Below, in pieces: positions 42,496-53,511 of a stretch of DNA of 64,000 nucleotides. Both the position numbers and the translations under genes were made by a program. Source of the DNA: an uncultured Gammaproteobacteria bacterium (GTDB taxonomy: Bacteria; Pseudomonadota; Gammaproteobacteria; Steroidobacterales; GCA-2729495); contig CAKZWQ010000017.1 of the NCBI GenBank assembly GCA_937921935.1, positions 1-64,000 on the forward strand. Direction: 5' to 3'. The notes under the pieces are model-generated. The model was not told the origin of the DNA and made no database searches. It saw nothing but the letters and a program-made list of their open reading frames with translations. Each line of letters opens with the position of its first letter. The stretch's first letter is position 1.

Positions 42496-43764
42496 TCAGG
42501 CCGCGGTCGCTTGTGCAGCTTCCTCGGGCCTGACGACCTTGATTGTCAGCGCATAAAGACTGAGCAGGAAAAAGAGGCCGGCCCCGGCCAGAAAAGGTGC
42601 GTTAGGCGCGATCTGGTAGATGCTCGTACCCACAATGGGAGAGGCGATGGCGCCCACGGTATTGGCGGCGCTTAGATAGCCCGCCGCTGCTCCCTGGTCC
42701 TCCGGCGCCATGGCCATGCTGGCGCTGCCGTTGATGCCTGGCGTAGCGAAGGCGAAGGCCAGGCCAAAACCGGCGAAACCCACCATGAGGCCGGCAACAT
42801 TTGTCGCGAAGGCAATGATCAGCAGGCCAATGCAAAAAGCTGGGGCACACAGCCGTAGCAATACCTTCGGCGACACATGCCAGATCTGCAAGAAGACGCC
42901 CTGCACCACGGTGATGACGGTGGCCATGCTGATCAGCACGATGCTTGCTGTTCTGACCATGACGGCTTTATCTGTGATCCCCAGCTTGTCCTCGATATAA
43001 ATCGCGGTGAGCAGGTTGATGGAAATAAACACCAGGAAAAAACAGCCCCACATGATCATGAAGGGCCGCAGTCGAGGGTCCCACCATTTCAGTTCTGATG
43101 TTCCCTTGGGCCGGTTCTTGTGCACGGCAGGTTCGCGCAGCACAAAGATAGCTGCCGCAGCACCTGCGATTGACAGGCCGGCTGCTGCGTACATGGGGGT
43201 CAGCACGCCGGCGAAGGCCAGGCCGGCTGCCAGTAAGGGGCCGATGATGGAGCCCAGGCTATTCGCACTGCCCACCAGGGCCATGCCTTTCGCGCGATTC
43301 TTCAGGGTGGTGATATCGGCCATGTAGGCAGCCGCCGATGGATAGATGGCCGAGGAAGTCGCCCCATAGAATAAGCGTGCACCAGTGATGGCGAGCAACA
43401 GACCCATGGCGCTCAGGCTTCCGACCATCCCCTGGTTCAGAACAACGGCCAGCAATGCCGTGCCCAGTCCCGTGCCTAGCAGGCCAATAATGAACACGGG
43501 TTTGCGGCCAACCCGGTCACTGGTCCGTCCCCAAAAGGGCGCCATGAATACCAGGGGCAGGCTGGCCAGGGTGAAGGCCACGCCAATCTCCTGTTCCGAC
43601 AGGCCCGCGGTCCGGGCCATGGGGAACACGATAATAAAGTTCAGCGATTGGCCGATGGCGAACAGGGTGACGCCGGCGACCAGCAGTAGTCGATCGGCCA
43701 GGTTGCTTTCTTCATCTTTCATCTTGCCGGCGATAGTCGCCGATCCGGCCTTGTCTGCGGACAT
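42496..43764 (-). CDS. MFS transporter
   Basis: 422 residues from the ATG at 43764; a longer reading to 43845 would overlap the PQQ dehydrogenase much further. Twelve membrane segments are expected. The loop motif between TM2 and TM3 is GRTSDRVGRKPVF, the general MFS mark; TM4-5 holds GSANSLGSIIGPLLAAGL as in drug/H+ antiporters of the 12-TM group. The gene overlaps the 3' end of the PQQ dehydrogenase by a few untranslated bases, so it is read on the same transcript. The substrate is unknown: it could export a drug-like compound or import the dehydrogenase product. Confidence 0.85.
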   Translation of the reverse strand: MSADKAGSATIAGKMKDEESNLADRLLLVAGVTLFAIGQSLNFIIVFPMARTAGLSEQEIGVAFTLASLPLVFMAPFWGRTSDRVGRKPVFIIGLLGTGLGTALLAVVLNQGMVGSLSAMGLLLAITGARLFYGATSSAIYPSAAAYMADITTLKNRAKGMALVGSANSLGSIIGPLLAAGLAFAGVLTPMYAAAGLSIAGAAAAIFVLREPAVHKNRPKGTSELKWWDPRLRPFMIMWGCFFLVFISINLLTAIYIEDKLGITDKAVMVRTASIVLISMATVITVVQGVFLQIWHVSPKVLLRLCAPAFCIGLLIIAFATNVAGLMVGFAGFGLAFAFATPGINGSASMAMAPEDQGAAAGYLSAANTVGAIASPIVGTSIYQIAPNAPFLAGAGLFFLLSLYALTIKVVRPEEAAQATAA

Positions 43765-43771
43765 CTTTTTC

Positions 43772-45781
43772 TTAGTCAGCCTTAATGGGCAACGCAAAGG
43801 CCGACAGGTGGTCGCCGGGACGCGGGTAAATGAAGGGGTGTCCACCCGAGGCGATCACCACGAACTGGCGACCATCCACGGAGTAAGTCATGGGCATGGC
43901 GAAGGCGCCGGTGGGCAGGGTCGCGCTCCACAACTCTTCGCCTGTATACAGATCGAAGGCGCGGAAACGATCATCTTGAGTGGCGCCGACAAATACCAGG
44001 CCGCCGGCGGTAATGATGGGTCCGCCAAAACTCGCCGTACCCCACCGCAGGGGCAGGGGCACCGGCATCAGGGTGTCCAGGGAGCCCAGGTGGCTTTGCC
44101 ACATGATCTCGCCGGCTTCCAGATCCACGGCCACCAGTGCGGACCAGGGCGGCGCATTGCAGGGCGTAAACAGGGGGGAAACCACCGGCCCCTGTGCCAG
44201 GGCATAGGGCGTGCCGATCAGTTCCCGGGCGGCCCCCATGACGTTCTCATCCGCTTCGCCGGGTTCGTCTGCCAGGCTTGCCAGGGGCGTCAGTTTGGCG
44301 AAGTGCGCCATGCGCAGCACCTTGGCCACCAGAACTTTCTGCTGTGGCTCCACGGCCACTCCGCCCCAGTTAATCCCGCCGGCGGTGGACGGCGAGATGA
44401 TGGTGCCCTCGATACTGGGCGGCGTGAATATGGGCCCCATCCGAAAGGCACCAAATTTTTTCTCGCACTGGCCGCGATCCACAAAGCTGATACCCCAGAA
44501 ATCGTCCGGGCCAAAACCATGGGGGACCAGGGGTGGCGGTTTCACCGGGAAGGGTTGGGTGGGTGAAAGTATTTCGCCAGGCACGCCATCCTGGGGGACA
44601 GGCCGTTCTTCAATCTCGAAATAAGGCTCGCCCGTTTCGCGATGGAAGATGTACAGCATGCCGGTCTTGGTCGCCTGAATGACAGCCGGGAAGTTGATGC
44701 CGTCTCGCTCCAGGTCAATCAGGGTCGGCTGGGCCGCATTGTCATAGTCCCAGACATCGTGATGAATAGTCTGGAAGTGCCAGACTACTTCACCGCTGCT
44801 GCCGCGCAGGGCAACAATCGAATCGGTATAACGATTATCCCCGGGCCGCGTCCCGCCATAGAAATCCGGCGATGGTCCGGACGTGGGCAGGAAAACCAGG
44901 TCACGTTCTGCGTCAGCGCTGATCAGGCCCCAGACGTTTCCGCCGCCTGTATTGCGGGCCGCCTCTTCGGTCCAGTTAGCGTGTTGCGGGTCCGCCGTAT
45001 CCCGTGGCACCGGATCGAACTCCCAACGGAATTTGCCGCTGCGGGCATCAAAAGCGCGCACCGCGCCGCTGGGTGCGTTAAAGCGATGATTGTCGCGTAC
45101 CGATGAGCCCACGATCACGACACCATTCACCACGACGGGGGGTGAGGGGAACTTGACCTCGCCGATGGCCGCCGGCGGTTCCGCAGCGAGCACCATGGGT
45201 TCAACATTGACGATGCCCTGAGCGCCGAAGTCCGGGCAAAGATCCCCGCTGGCGGCATCAATGGCTACCAGGCGCAGGTCATGGGTGGCCATAAAGAGCC
45301 GGTGGCTGCAGGCTCTATCCGCAGGTGCTTTCGGATCTGCCCAATAGGCGATGCCGCGACAGTTGTTAAAGGCCGGACTGCCAAGGCCTTCGGGATCATC
45401 CGCCGTGGCGTATCCGCCGATCCGAATTTTTGCATCGTAGACCCAACGTTCGACGCCGCTGGCCGGATCCAGAGCGGCCAGTCGATTAAAGGGCGAACAG
45501 CTAATCAGGTGCCCGCCGACGGCGGCCGGCAACAGGATGGGATTAACCTGCACCTTGGCTGTTGCATTGTGGAAGTCCGAGCGGCGTTCCAGTTCGCCGC
45601 TGCGGTATTGCCACGCGAGCTCAAGCTGTGTGACGTTGCCGGCATCGATTTGTTTGAGGGCTGAGTACTGGCTGCCGCCAGCGTCGGCGCCGTAGTGGAG
45701 CCAGTCGTCGGCGAGAACACTCAGGGGTACCACGCAGCAAAGGGCAGCGACAATAACAAGTGATCTGCTCGGCATCCCCAT
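43772..45781 (-). CDS. Secreted PQQ-dependent dehydrogenase
   Basis: 669 residues with a Sec signal peptide (about 1-24, ending VLA). The eight-bladed propeller is visible through repeated W-motif segments (LAALDPASGVERWVYDAKIR, VRAFDARSGKFRWEFDP, IVALRGSSGEVVWHFQTIHHDVWDYD, LVAVDLEAGEIMWQS, FRAFDLYTGEELWSATLPTG). The HHDVWDYD block is typical of membrane glucose dehydrogenase and related quinoproteins; here the membrane domain is absent, so it is a soluble periplasmic form. It would oxidise a sugar or alcohol and pass electrons to quinone or cytochrome. ATG at 45775 has better spacing from AGG. No pqq synthesis genes in the window. Confidence 0.88.
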   Translation of the reverse strand: MGMPSRSLVIVAALCCVVPLSVLADDWLHYGADAGGSQYSALKQIDAGNVTQLELAWQYRSGELERRSDFHNATAKVQVNPILLPAAVGGHLISCSPFNRLAALDPASGVERWVYDAKIRIGGYATADDPEGLGSPAFNNCRGIAYWADPKAPADRACSHRLFMATHDLRLVAIDAASGDLCPDFGAQGIVNVEPMVLAAEPPAAIGEVKFPSPPVVVNGVVIVGSSVRDNHRFNAPSGAVRAFDARSGKFRWEFDPVPRDTADPQHANWTEEAARNTGGGNVWGLISADAERDLVFLPTSGPSPDFYGGTRPGDNRYTDSIVALRGSSGEVVWHFQTIHHDVWDYDNAAQPTLIDLERDGINFPAVIQATKTGMLYIFHRETGEPYFEIEERPVPQDGVPGEILSPTQPFPVKPPPLVPHGFGPDDFWGISFVDRGQCEKKFGAFRMGPIFTPPSIEGTIISPSTAGGINWGGVAVEPQQKVLVAKVLRMAHFAKLTPLASLADEPGEADENVMGAARELIGTPYALAQGPVVSPLFTPCNAPPWSALVAVDLEAGEIMWQSHLGSLDTLMPVPLPLRWGTASFGGPIITAGGLVFVGATQDDRFRAFDLYTGEELWSATLPTGAFAMPMTYSVDGRQFVVIASGGHPFIYPRPGDHLSAFALPIKAD

Positions 45782-45860
45782 GACCTGTCAATGGCAAGAA
45801 CTATTTATGTTAGTGGCTTTCGCGGTGCAACGCAGGCGCCTGGGGCCGGCTCACGCAGTC

Positions 45861-46226
45861 TCAGCCCGGGGCATGACAGACGGCTTCCACGTTGTTGCCG
45901 TCGGGATCAATGATGAAGGCACCGTAATAGTGCTCATGGTATTCGGGCCTCAGACCCGGTGCCCCGTTGTCCCGGCCACCGGCGGCCAGGCCGGCGGCGT
46001 GAAAGCGATCGATGCTGTTCCGGTCGGGTGCCGTCAATGCAATGTGCACCCCTGAGTGGGGCTGTGCACCCGAGTACAGCCAGAACAAAGGCATCTCAGG
46101 CGGACCAAAAGCCACCGCATCGGATTGGTCTACAACCAGTCCGTAGCCCAGGGGTTCCAGTGTCGCCAGGTAAAATTGCTTGCTCGTTGCGCAAGATCTG
46201 ACGGTGAGGCCTGCGTGATCAATCAT
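45861..46226 (-). CDS. VOC-family (glyoxalase-like) protein
   Basis: 121 residues, cytoplasmic. Two beta-alpha-beta-beta-beta modules of the VOC fold: IDHAGLTVRSCATSKQFYLATLEPLGYGL at the start and HVPHEHYYGAFIIDPDGNNVEAVCH-type C-end (EYHEHYYGAFIIDPDGNNVEA). The His of IDHAGL and the Glu of NNVEAV are the usual metal ligands. Activity unknown. It overlaps apbE by 4 bases and is translated with it. Confidence 0.87.
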   Translation of the reverse strand: MIDHAGLTVRSCATSKQFYLATLEPLGYGLVVDQSDAVAFGPPEMPLFWLYSGAQPHSGVHIALTAPDRNSIDRFHAAGLAAGGRDNGAPGLRPEYHEHYYGAFIIDPDGNNVEAVCHAPG

Positions 46227-47308
46227 TGGGTTATTCCTGTCTGAATGGCTATCTGGCCCGCCGCGAAGTGTTCCCTGAAGGCGGGTGTCATGCGCTCGCT
46301 GAAAGTCTCTCCGTCGCGACGGATAAACAAGGCGGCCAGGCCCTGGCTTGTGGCCAGTTCATAGCCGGCTTCCGGGCCCATCACCGTGAGCGCCGTGGCC
46401 CAGCCGTCGGCGGTGGTGCAGTCGTCGGCGATGACGGATACCGACGACAGCTTGCTTGTGACGGGCGTGCCCGTGCGCGGATCAACGATGTGGGCATAGC
46501 GTTCGCCGTCGGCTTCAAAGAAGTTGCGGTAGTCTCCGGAGGTCGCCACCGCTGCATCCTGGCTCATCCCCAGAACTTGTTGCACCTGGCGGCCGCTGAT
46601 CAGGGGACGCTCGATGCCGATGCGCCAGACAGTGCCATCATGGCGTCGGCCCCGGGTGCGAAGATCGCCGCCAATATCCACCAGATAATTGTCGATGCCC
46701 GCCGCCTCCAGCAGCGTGGCGAGGCGATCAACCCCATGACCTTTAGCGATGGCGCTCAGATCAATTTCCAGGTCCGGCAGTTCCTTGAGCAGGGCCGGCG
46801 GCTCCAGGCGCACCTGCAGGGCTGATGCCTTGATCGCGCTTTGCGCATTTTGAATGGCCGCCGGGCTCGGCGGGGCCTCGCGCTGGCCCGCAGGGCCGAA
46901 ACCCCAGGTTCGGACCAGTTTGCCGACGGTGATATTAAAGGCGCCCTGACTGGCCTCGCCGATAGCCTGCCCCGCCATCACCACGGCCACGAGCTCCGGG
47001 CTCACGCGCAGCCAGGTGTCTGCCGGGCCCCGGTTGAAGCGAGATATCTCTGAATCTTCGCGGTAGGTGGACATGGCCGCGTTGACACGCTCCAGCTCTG
47101 TCTCGATGTCCCGCGCCAGGGCCGCCAGGCTGAGGCCGGCGGGCAGGCTGGCCACGCGGATCGTGTAAACCGTCCCCATGGTATTGCCCTGGATCGGGGC
47201 CGGCGGCGGCGCCGGCCCGCAGCCAGTGGCCAGGAACAGGCCCAGCAGGGCCGGGATCGAAGCCAATGAGCCGGGCAGGTAAATTCTTGGGTCGCTGAAA
47301 GTACTCAT
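46223..47308 (-). CDS. apbE: FAD:protein FMN transferase ApbE
   Basis: 361 residues, a lipoprotein with lipobox LATGC near residues 26-30. It moves FMN from FAD onto Thr of target proteins in the periplasm. Motifs: GNTMGTVYTIRV, AKGHGVDRLATLLEAAG, LVDIGGDLRTRG, and DDCTTADGWATALTVMG with the FAD/Mg site. The nqr operon lies divergently 66 bp away and both flavinylation targets NqrB and NqrC are encoded there, which explains its job. Confidence 0.93.
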   Translation of the reverse strand: MSTFSDPRIYLPGSLASIPALLGLFLATGCGPAPPPAPIQGNTMGTVYTIRVASLPAGLSLAALARDIETELERVNAAMSTYREDSEISRFNRGPADTWLRVSPELVAVVMAGQAIGEASQGAFNITVGKLVRTWGFGPAGQREAPPSPAAIQNAQSAIKASALQVRLEPPALLKELPDLEIDLSAIAKGHGVDRLATLLEAAGIDNYLVDIGGDLRTRGRRHDGTVWRIGIERPLISGRQVQQVLGMSQDAAVATSGDYRNFFEADGERYAHIVDPRTGTPVTSKLSSVSVIADDCTTADGWATALTVMGPEAGYELATSQGLAALFIRRDGETFSERMTPAFREHFAAGQIAIQTGITQ

Positions 47309-47374
47309 GGCAGGTGTCGTGAGGGTTCTTTATCATATTCGCCTTATTTGGCTCAGCAATAAAAAGCTCCTCTG

Positions 47375-48736
47375 ATGTCCGCCAGTTTCAAGCTGCGGCG
47401 CGGTCTTGATGTTCCCTTGACCGGTGCCCCTGAACAGACCATTCACGCTGCCCGTCCAGCCCGGACGGTGGCGGTCGTCGGCGTGGACTACATGGGGCTT
47501 AGACCGGCCCTGGCGGTGCAGGTGGGCGATCACGTCAAACTGGGTCAGTGTCTGTTTACGCACAAGAAATTGCCCGGCGTGAATTTCTGTGCGCCCGGCA
47601 GCGGCGAGGTCATTGAGATAAATCGCGGCCAGCGGCGGATGCTCCAGTCGGTAGTCATCCGGCTGGACGGACGCGATGAGCCATACGGGGAGTTTCCGTC
47701 GCTGGGTACCCACAGTCTCGATGCCCTGGACCGCGGCGCGGTGGTGGATCGCTTGCTCAAGTCCGGCTTGTGGACTTCGTTTCGCACCCGTCCGTACAGT
47801 AAGTTACCGGCCGCTGATGCGGAGCCTGCAGCTATCTTCGTCGCCGCGATGGATACCAATCCCCTGGCTGCTGACCCGAGCCTGGTGATTCATGAACAGG
47901 CGGACAGTTTTCGCGACGGCTTGCAGATTCTCAGCACCCTCACCAGCGGGAAGGTGCATGTCTGCCATGGTCCGGCCGCTGACTTGCCCTTGCCGGAACA
48001 TTCTCATGTGCAGTCGACCACTTTTTCCGGTCCCCATCCGGCCGGGTTGCCGGGCACCCATATCCATTTTCTCGAACCCGTGGGCCCGGAGCGCTCTGTC
48101 TGGACCGTCGGCTACCAGGACGTCATCGCCATCGGCAAGCTTTTTCGGGACGGGGTGCTGTGGACAGAGCGGGTAATCGCTCTGGGTGGACCCATGATCG
48201 AAAATCCCCGGCTGCTGCGCACCCGTGTCGGCGCCTGTGTGGACGATTTGCTGGGGGACGAGCTGCCGCAAATTGAATGCCGGGTCATTTCCGGCTCGCC
48301 CCTGTCCGGTCGCCGGGCTTCGGGCTGGGCGGCCTATCTCGGGCGCTATCACAACCAGTTGTCGGTCCTGGCAGAGGGTCGCGAGCGGGAATTATTCAGC
48401 TGGCTGCGGCCGGGTCGCCGCAAGTTTTCTGCCACGCGGGTTTTTGTCTCGCGCCTGGCCGGTGCCAAGCGCCGCTTCGGACTGAACACCTCCACTAATG
48501 GCAGCGCGCGCGCCATGGTGCCCATCGGTATCTACGAGTCCATGATGCCGCAGGATTTGTTGCCTACGCAGTTACTGCGTGCATTGCTGGTGCAGGATAC
48601 GGACACGGCGCAAAAGCTCGGCTGCCTGGAGCTGGATGAAGAAGATCTGGCCCTGTGTTCTTTCGTCTGTCCCGGGAAGTATGACTACGGCCCGGCACTG
48701 CGTTCCAATCTCGAAATCATAGAGAAGGAAGGCTGA
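47375..48736 (+). CDS. nqrA: Na+-NQR subunit A
   Basis: 453 residues; first gene of the nqr operon. NqrA is a peripheral cytoplasmic subunit. Family segments: [15 protein letters not shown] at the start, [22 protein letters not shown], and [17 protein letters not shown]. The start codon has no clear Shine-Dalgarno. Stop and nqrB start overlap by one base (TGATG), so translation is coupled. Confidence 0.95.
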   Translation: MSASFKLRRGLDVPLTGAPEQTIHAARPARTVAVVGVDYMGLRPALAVQVGDHVKLGQCLFTHKKLPGVNFCAPGSGEVIEINRGQRRMLQSVVIRLDGRDEPYGEFPSLGTHSLDALDRGAVVDRLLKSGLWTSFRTRPYSKLPAADAEPAAIFVAAMDTNPLAADPSLVIHEQADSFRDGLQILSTLTSGKVHVCHGPAADLPLPEHSHVQSTTFSGPHPAGLPGTHIHFLEPVGPERSVWTVGYQDVIAIGKLFRDGVLWTERVIALGGPMIENPRLLRTRVGACVDDLLGDELPQIECRVISGSPLSGRRASGWAAYLGRYHNQLSVLAEGRERELFSWLRPGRRKFSATRVFVSRLAGAKRRFGLNTSTNGSARAMVPIGIYESMMPQDLLPTQLLRALLVQDTDTAQKLGCLELDEEDLALCSFVCPGKYDYGPALRSNLEIIEKEG

Positions 48737-49959
48737 TGTCGCGGTTGAGACGCTGGCTGGACCGCCTCGAACCCTTGTTCGCCAAGGGCGGGCGTTACGA
48801 GCAATACCACGTCATCTACGAGATGGTCGATACGGTGTTTTACTCGCCGCCGGATGTCACGCGCACGGCGCCCCACGTGCGTGACGGCATCGACCTGAAA
48901 CGCATCATGATCTATGTGGTGATCGCGACCATACCGGCAACCTTGGTGGGTCTGTGGAATACCGGCTACCAGGCCAATCTGGCTATGGAGGCGATGGGTG
49001 TTGCTGCTGCCCCCGGCTGGCGTGGCGGGGTACTGGCATGGTTTGGCATTGGCTATGACCCCCAGAGCATCTTGGCGTGCTTCTGGCACGGGTTCATGTA
49101 CTACATGCCCATTTATTTGGTCACCCTGGTCGTCGGTGGTCTGTGGGAAGTTTTATTTGCGGCAGTTCGCAATCACGAGGTGAATGAGGGTTTCTTCGTC
49201 ACCTCGGCCTTGTTTGCCCTGATTCTGCCGGCCACGATTCCGTTGTGGCAGGTGGCCCTGGGCATCAGTTTCGGCGTCGTGATTGCCAAGGAATGCTTTG
49301 GCGGGACCGGCAAGAACTTCCTGAACCCGGCGCTGGCAGGCCGGGCTTTTCTGTTTTTCGCTTATCCCGCCACCTTGAGCGGTGACAGTATCTGGACGGC
49401 CGTGGATGGTTTCAGCGGCGCGACACCCCTGGCGATTGCCGCGAGCAGTGGTCTTGAAGGTCTGGCGGCTGCGGGCGTGACCTTGCAGGATGCCTTGCTT
49501 GGCAATATCCAGGGCTCCGTGGGCTCGACGTCCGCCGTGGCCTGCCTGCTGGGTGGCCTCTTCCTGATCTACACACGCGTGGCGTCGTGGCGCATTATCG
49601 CCGGCGTCTTTCTGGGGATGGTCGCGATGGCGACTTTATTCAACCTTATCGGCAGTGATACCAATCCCCAGTTTGCCCTGAACTGGCAGTGGCACCTGGC
49701 CTTAGGTGGCTTCGCCTTCGGCATGGTGTTCATGGCAACGGATCCGGTCAGCGCCTCCATGACAAATCCCGGACGCTGGGCCTTCGGTGCGCTGATTGGC
49801 GTCATGACCGTGCTGATTCGCGTCGTGAACCCGGCTTTTCCAGAGGGCATCATGCTGGCGATCCTGTTTGCTAATTTGTTTGCCCCGGTTATTGACTACG
49901 TGGTTGTGCAACTGAATCTCCGACGGCGGCGTCGGCGCTTCGAACAGGTGAACTCATGA
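48736..49959 (+). CDS. nqrB: Na+-NQR subunit B
   Basis: 407 residues, about ten membrane helices. The covalent FMN site is visible: [10 protein letters not shown] near residue 233, with the Thr that ApbE flavinylates. NqrB binds quinone and carries riboflavin and FMN; it forms the Na+ path. [23 protein letters not shown] is also typical of the family. Its stop overlaps the nqrC start by 4 bases. Confidence 0.96.
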   Translation: MSRLRRWLDRLEPLFAKGGRYEQYHVIYEMVDTVFYSPPDVTRTAPHVRDGIDLKRIMIYVVIATIPATLVGLWNTGYQANLAMEAMGVAAAPGWRGGVLAWFGIGYDPQSILACFWHGFMYYMPIYLVTLVVGGLWEVLFAAVRNHEVNEGFFVTSALFALILPATIPLWQVALGISFGVVIAKECFGGTGKNFLNPALAGRAFLFFAYPATLSGDSIWTAVDGFSGATPLAIAASSGLEGLAAAGVTLQDALLGNIQGSVGSTSAVACLLGGLFLIYTRVASWRIIAGVFLGMVAMATLFNLIGSDTNPQFALNWQWHLALGGFAFGMVFMATDPVSASMTNPGRWAFGALIGVMTVLIRVVNPAFPEGIMLAILFANLFAPVIDYVVVQLNLRRRRRRFEQVNS

Positions 49960-50753
49960 TTCGCGGCTTGCTGAACCTGCCCAATGACGATTCCCGCAAG
50001 ATCATTTTCGTGGCGGTGACGCTTTGCCTGGTTTGTTCGCTGATGGTGTCAACGGCGGCGGTTCTGCTGGCACCCATTCAGGCCGCCGAGAAGCAGGAGA
50101 GCCTGCGGCGCAATGTGCTGATTACGGCCGGTTTGCTTGATGCGGACGACGAAGACGCCAACGTGGCTCAGTTATTTATGCAGATGGAAGCGCAGATTGT
50201 TGATCTGGATACCGGGGAATTCGCCAGCAATATTAATGCGCTTAGCTTCGATCCGGTCAGGGCCAGGCGCGACCCGGCGCTGAGTGATGAGCTGGATGAG
50301 GACGCCGACGTCGCCGGTATCGACCGGCGCGAACGTTACATCCGCGTCTATATTGTCCGCGACGGCGAAAAGATAAGTCGCCTGGTGTTGCCAATTCGCG
50401 GCCGCGGCTTGTGGTCGACCCTGTATGCCTTCATTGCCGTGGAGGGCGACTTCAATACCGTTGCCGCAGTGAATTTTTTCGAACACGGTGAAACGCCGGG
50501 GCTGGCAGATATTGATGATCCGGACTGGCAGTCCATGTGGGTGGGCCGGCAGATATTTGATGCCGCCGGTGACCCCCGGCTGCGGGTGATCCGCGGGCGC
50601 GTGAACCAGCAGAGTCCCAGCGCAATCAATGAGCTGGATGGCATATCCGGTGCGACGCTGACGGGCAACGGGGTCAGTAATCTGCTGGCATTCTGGTTCG
50701 GTGATATGGGTTATCGGACTTTTCTCAGCAATTTGCGGACTCAAGGGGCCTGA
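49956..50753 (+). CDS. nqrC: Na+-NQR subunit C
   Basis: 265 residues. One N-terminal membrane helix (about 18-40) and a periplasmic FMN domain. The flavinylation motif is [13 protein letters not shown] near residue 230, with Thr the FMN acceptor. [20 protein letters not shown] is typical of NqrC. Electrons go from NqrF to this FMN in the periplasm-facing part of the complex. Confidence 0.96.
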   Translation: MIRGLLNLPNDDSRKIIFVAVTLCLVCSLMVSTAAVLLAPIQAAEKQESLRRNVLITAGLLDADDEDANVAQLFMQMEAQIVDLDTGEFASNINALSFDPVRARRDPALSDELDEDADVAGIDRRERYIRVYIVRDGEKISRLVLPIRGRGLWSTLYAFIAVEGDFNTVAAVNFFEHGETPGLADIDDPDWQSMWVGRQIFDAAGDPRLRVIRGRVNQQSPSAINELDGISGATLTGNGVSNLLAFWFGDMGYRTFLSNLRTQGA

Positions 50754-50754
50754 G

Positions 50755-51417
50755 ATGGATAGTTCCCCGAAGAAAGTGCTGTTGGATCCCCTGGTAGACA
50801 ACAACCCGGTTACCTTGCAGGTTCTGGGTATCTGTTCCGCCCTGGCCGTGACGACAAACGTGCTGAACTCCCTGATTATGAGTGCGGCCTTGACGGTGGT
50901 TTGCATTTTCTCCAACGGTGCAGTTAGTGCGATCCGGCGTCATATCCCCGGCAGTATCCGGATCATCGTGCAGATGACTATCATCGCGTCACTGGTGATC
51001 GTGGTCGATCAGTTATTGAAGGCCTTTGCTTTCGAGGCTTCCAGGACGCTGTCTGTCTTTATTGGCCTGATTATTACCAACTGCATTGTGCTGGGTCGGG
51101 CCGAGGCCTTTGCCAGCAAGAACCCGGTCGGCTTGAGCATGCTGGATGGTTTGGGTAACGGGCTGGGGTACAGCCTGGTGCTTATCATCGTTGGCGCTGT
51201 TCGCGAATTATTTGGCAGCGGCTCCTTGCTGGGCTACGTTGTTTTGAATCCCGAGCAGGATGGCGGCTGGTATGTAACCAACGGCATGTTGCTGTTGCCA
51301 CCCAGTGCCTTCTTCATCATCGGCCTGATGATCTGGGGCTTGCGCACCTGGAAGCGCGATCAGGTTGAGCCGGAAGAGTTCCAGATTCACCAGATCCATC
51401 GACAGGAAGTGCTCTGA
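50755..51417 (+). CDS. nqrD: Na+-NQR subunit D
   Basis: 220 residues, six membrane helices. The Cys pair that, with NqrE, holds the intramembrane Fe site is present: [11 protein letters not shown] and [14 protein letters not shown]. The start at 50755 is one base after the nqrC stop and gives the normal N-terminus ([13 protein letters not shown]); a longer reading from 50701 inside nqrC is false. TGATG overlap with nqrE. Confidence 0.95.
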   Translation: MDSSPKKVLLDPLVDNNPVTLQVLGICSALAVTTNVLNSLIMSAALTVVCIFSNGAVSAIRRHIPGSIRIIVQMTIIASLVIVVDQLLKAFAFEASRTLSVFIGLIITNCIVLGRAEAFASKNPVGLSMLDGLGNGLGYSLVLIIVGAVRELFGSGSLLGYVVLNPEQDGGWYVTNGMLLLPPSAFFIIGLMIWGLRTWKRDQVEPEEFQIHQIHRQEVL

Positions 51418-52025
51418 TGGAAGATGCCATCAGCCTGTTCGTTCGCGCCATTTTCGTCGAGAACCTGGCCCTCGCCTTTTTCCTTGGCATGTGCACCTTT
51501 CTGGCTGTCTCCAAGAGCATCGAAACGGCTATTGGCCTGGGCGTTGCGGTGGTCGTGGTCATGGTCGTCACCGTCCCGGTCAACAATCTGCTCTACCAGT
51601 ACTTTCTCAACCAGGGTGCCCTGGCCTGGGCCGGCTTGCCTGCCGTGGATATGAGCTTTCTCGGCCTGATCAGCTACATCGGCGTTATTGCCGCGCTGGT
51701 GCAGGTGCTGGAAATGGTCCTGGATCGTTATTTTCCGGCCCTGTACAACGCTCTGGGTATTTTTCTGCCCCTGATCACGGTGAACTGCGCCATTCTCGGC
51801 GCCTCCCTGTTCATGGTGGAACGCTCCTACGACTTTGGCGAAAGCGTGGTGTTTGGCCTGGGGGGCGGCATTGGCTGGGCGTTGGCCATCATTGCCCTGG
51901 CCGGTATTCGCGAGAAACTGAAATACAGTGATGTGCCCGAGGGCCTGCAGGGATTGGGTATCACCTTTATCACCGTAGGCCTGATGTCCATGGGTTTCAT
52001 GGCCTTCTCGGGTATTCAGCTCTAA
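51417..52025 (+). CDS. nqrE: Na+-NQR subunit E
   Basis: 202 residues, six membrane helices, homologous to NqrD with inverted topology. Cys residues of the iron site are in [11 protein letters not shown] and [36 protein letters not shown] is a family mark. It is coupled to nqrD by a one-base overlap and lies 15 bp before nqrF. Confidence 0.96.
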   Translation: MEDAISLFVRAIFVENLALAFFLGMCTFLAVSKSIETAIGLGVAVVVVMVVTVPVNNLLYQYFLNQGALAWAGLPAVDMSFLGLISYIGVIAALVQVLEMVLDRYFPALYNALGIFLPLITVNCAILGASLFMVERSYDFGESVVFGLGGGIGWALAIIALAGIREKLKYSDVPEGLQGLGITFITVGLMSMGFMAFSGIQL

Positions 52026-52040
52026 GGCGCGCGTCAGGCT

Positions 52041-53264
52041 ATGCAGGAAATTACTCTGGGCGTCGCATTATTCACCGTGGTGGTGATGCTGCTGGTGTTC
52101 TTTATCCTGGCAGCCCGCTCCCGGTTGGTGCCCTCCGGTGACGTGCAGCTTTTGATCAATGACGAAAAGACAGTGACCGTGCCAGTGGGCGGCAAGCTGC
52201 TGTCTGCCCTGGCCGATGCCGACCTGTTCCTGGCATCGGCCTGTGGCGGCGGTGGGACCTGCGCCCAATGCCGGTGCAAAATATTGGAGGGCGGGGGCTC
52301 AATCCTGCCCACCGAAACTTCTCTTATCAGTAAACGCGAAGCCCGCGAGGGTGAGCGCCTTGCCTGCCAGGTGACAGTCAAGCACGACATGAAGATTGTT
52401 GTGCCGGACGAGGTTTTCGGGGTCAGGCAATGGACCGCCAAAGTCCGCTCGAATAACAACGTCGCAACCTTCATCAAGGAATTAGTCCTTGAGCTGCCCG
52501 CCGGCGAACCCCTCGATTTTGGCGCCGGTGGTTATATCCAGATTGAGTGCCCGGCTTTCGAACTGGACTTCAAGAATATCGATGTCGATCAGGAGTTCCG
52601 CCCCGAATGGGATCACTACAAGATCTGGGATTTGCATGCCTCGGTTACGTCACCCGTGGTGCGCGCCTATTCCATGGCTAATTACCCTGAAGAAAACGAC
52701 ATCGTGATGCTGAATGTCCGCATCGCCACGCCGCCGCCGGCCCTGTGGGAGAAAGCTCCACCCGGCGCCATGTCTTCTTATATTTTTGGCCTGAAGCCAG
52801 GTGATACAGTCACTATTTCCGGCCCCTACGGTGAGTTCTACGCGCGCGACACGGACAAGGAGATGATCTTCGTGGGTGGCGGTGCCGGCATGGCGCCCAT
52901 GCGCTCGCATATCTTTGACCAGTTACGCCGCCTGCATACGCAGCGCAAACTGAGTTTCTGGTATGGCGCACGCAGTAAGCGCGAAATGTTCTATGTAGAG
53001 GATTTCGACGAGCTGGCGGCGGAGAATGAAAATTTTGACTGGCACGTAGCACTATCGGAGCCCCTGCCTGAAGATGACTGGGATGGCTATACGGGCTTTA
53101 TCCACAATGTGCTCTTCGCCGAGTACCTGAAGAACCACCCGGCGCCGGAGGACTGCGAGTACTATCTGTGTGGGCCGCCGGTGATGAATGCGGCGGTCAT
53201 CGATATGCTTGAGAATCTTGGTGTCGAGCGTGAGAACATCATGCTTGACGATTTCGGCGGCTGA
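52041..53264 (+). CDS. nqrF: Na+-NQR subunit F (NADH dehydrogenase)
   Basis: 407 residues. Single N-terminal membrane helix (about 5-25), a 2Fe-2S ferredoxin domain with [15 protein letters not shown] near 70 and a later Cys (ERLACQV), then FAD ([11 protein letters not shown]) and NADH ([20 protein letters not shown]) domains, with [17 protein letters not shown] at the C-end. It takes electrons from NADH and starts the Nqr chain. The nqrM gene starts 2 bp behind it. Confidence 0.97.
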   Translation: MQEITLGVALFTVVVMLLVFFILAARSRLVPSGDVQLLINDEKTVTVPVGGKLLSALADADLFLASACGGGGTCAQCRCKILEGGGSILPTETSLISKREAREGERLACQVTVKHDMKIVVPDEVFGVRQWTAKVRSNNNVATFIKELVLELPAGEPLDFGAGGYIQIECPAFELDFKNIDVDQEFRPEWDHYKIWDLHASVTSPVVRAYSMANYPEENDIVMLNVRIATPPPALWEKAPPGAMSSYIFGLKPGDTVTISGPYGEFYARDTDKEMIFVGGGAGMAPMRSHIFDQLRRLHTQRKLSFWYGARSKREMFYVEDFDELAAENENFDWHVALSEPLPEDDWDGYTGFIHNVLFAEYLKNHPAPEDCEYYLCGPPVMNAAVIDMLENLGVERENIMLDDFGG

Positions 53265-53266
53265 AC

Positions 53267-53449
53267 ATGGCGGTATTTGCACTGAGTCTGATATTAATGC
53301 TGGCTGCCGTGCTCGCCATGGCAATCGGCAAACTGCTGGGCCGGGGCGGCATCCGCGGAGGTTGCGGGTCGCTGGCCGGGGTAGACGGCGGCGAACGTTG
53401 CGCCCTGTGCACCCGGCCTTGTCGCCAGCGTCGTTCGGGGAAGGGCTAA
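53267..53449 (+). CDS. nqrM: Na+-NQR maturation protein NqrM
   Basis: 60 residues. A membrane helix (about 4-24) followed by four Cys in the pattern CGSLAGVDGGERCALCTRPC. NqrM delivers iron to the NqrD/NqrE cysteine site and is needed for an active complex. Its place directly after nqrF is standard in gammaproteobacteria. Confidence 0.92.
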   Translation: MAVFALSLILMLAAVLAMAIGKLLGRGGIRGGCGSLAGVDGGERCALCTRPCRQRRSGKG

Positions 53450-53511
53450 TTCATCAATCCCTTCCTGCAACAGGAGTTCGGTCAGGCTGACCGATAAACA
53501 GGGGTAAGGGC

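Noticed and set aside
42236-42556. Intact 106-residue gene
   Set aside because: Only about 30 residues look like protein; the frame runs on into the 3' end of the MFS gene, and a better signal peptide lies in another frame. Treated as a pseudogene.
50701-50754. Earlier start for nqrD inside nqrC
   Set aside because: The extension has no NqrD similarity, while ATG 50755 sits one base after the nqrC stop and gives the standard N-terminus.
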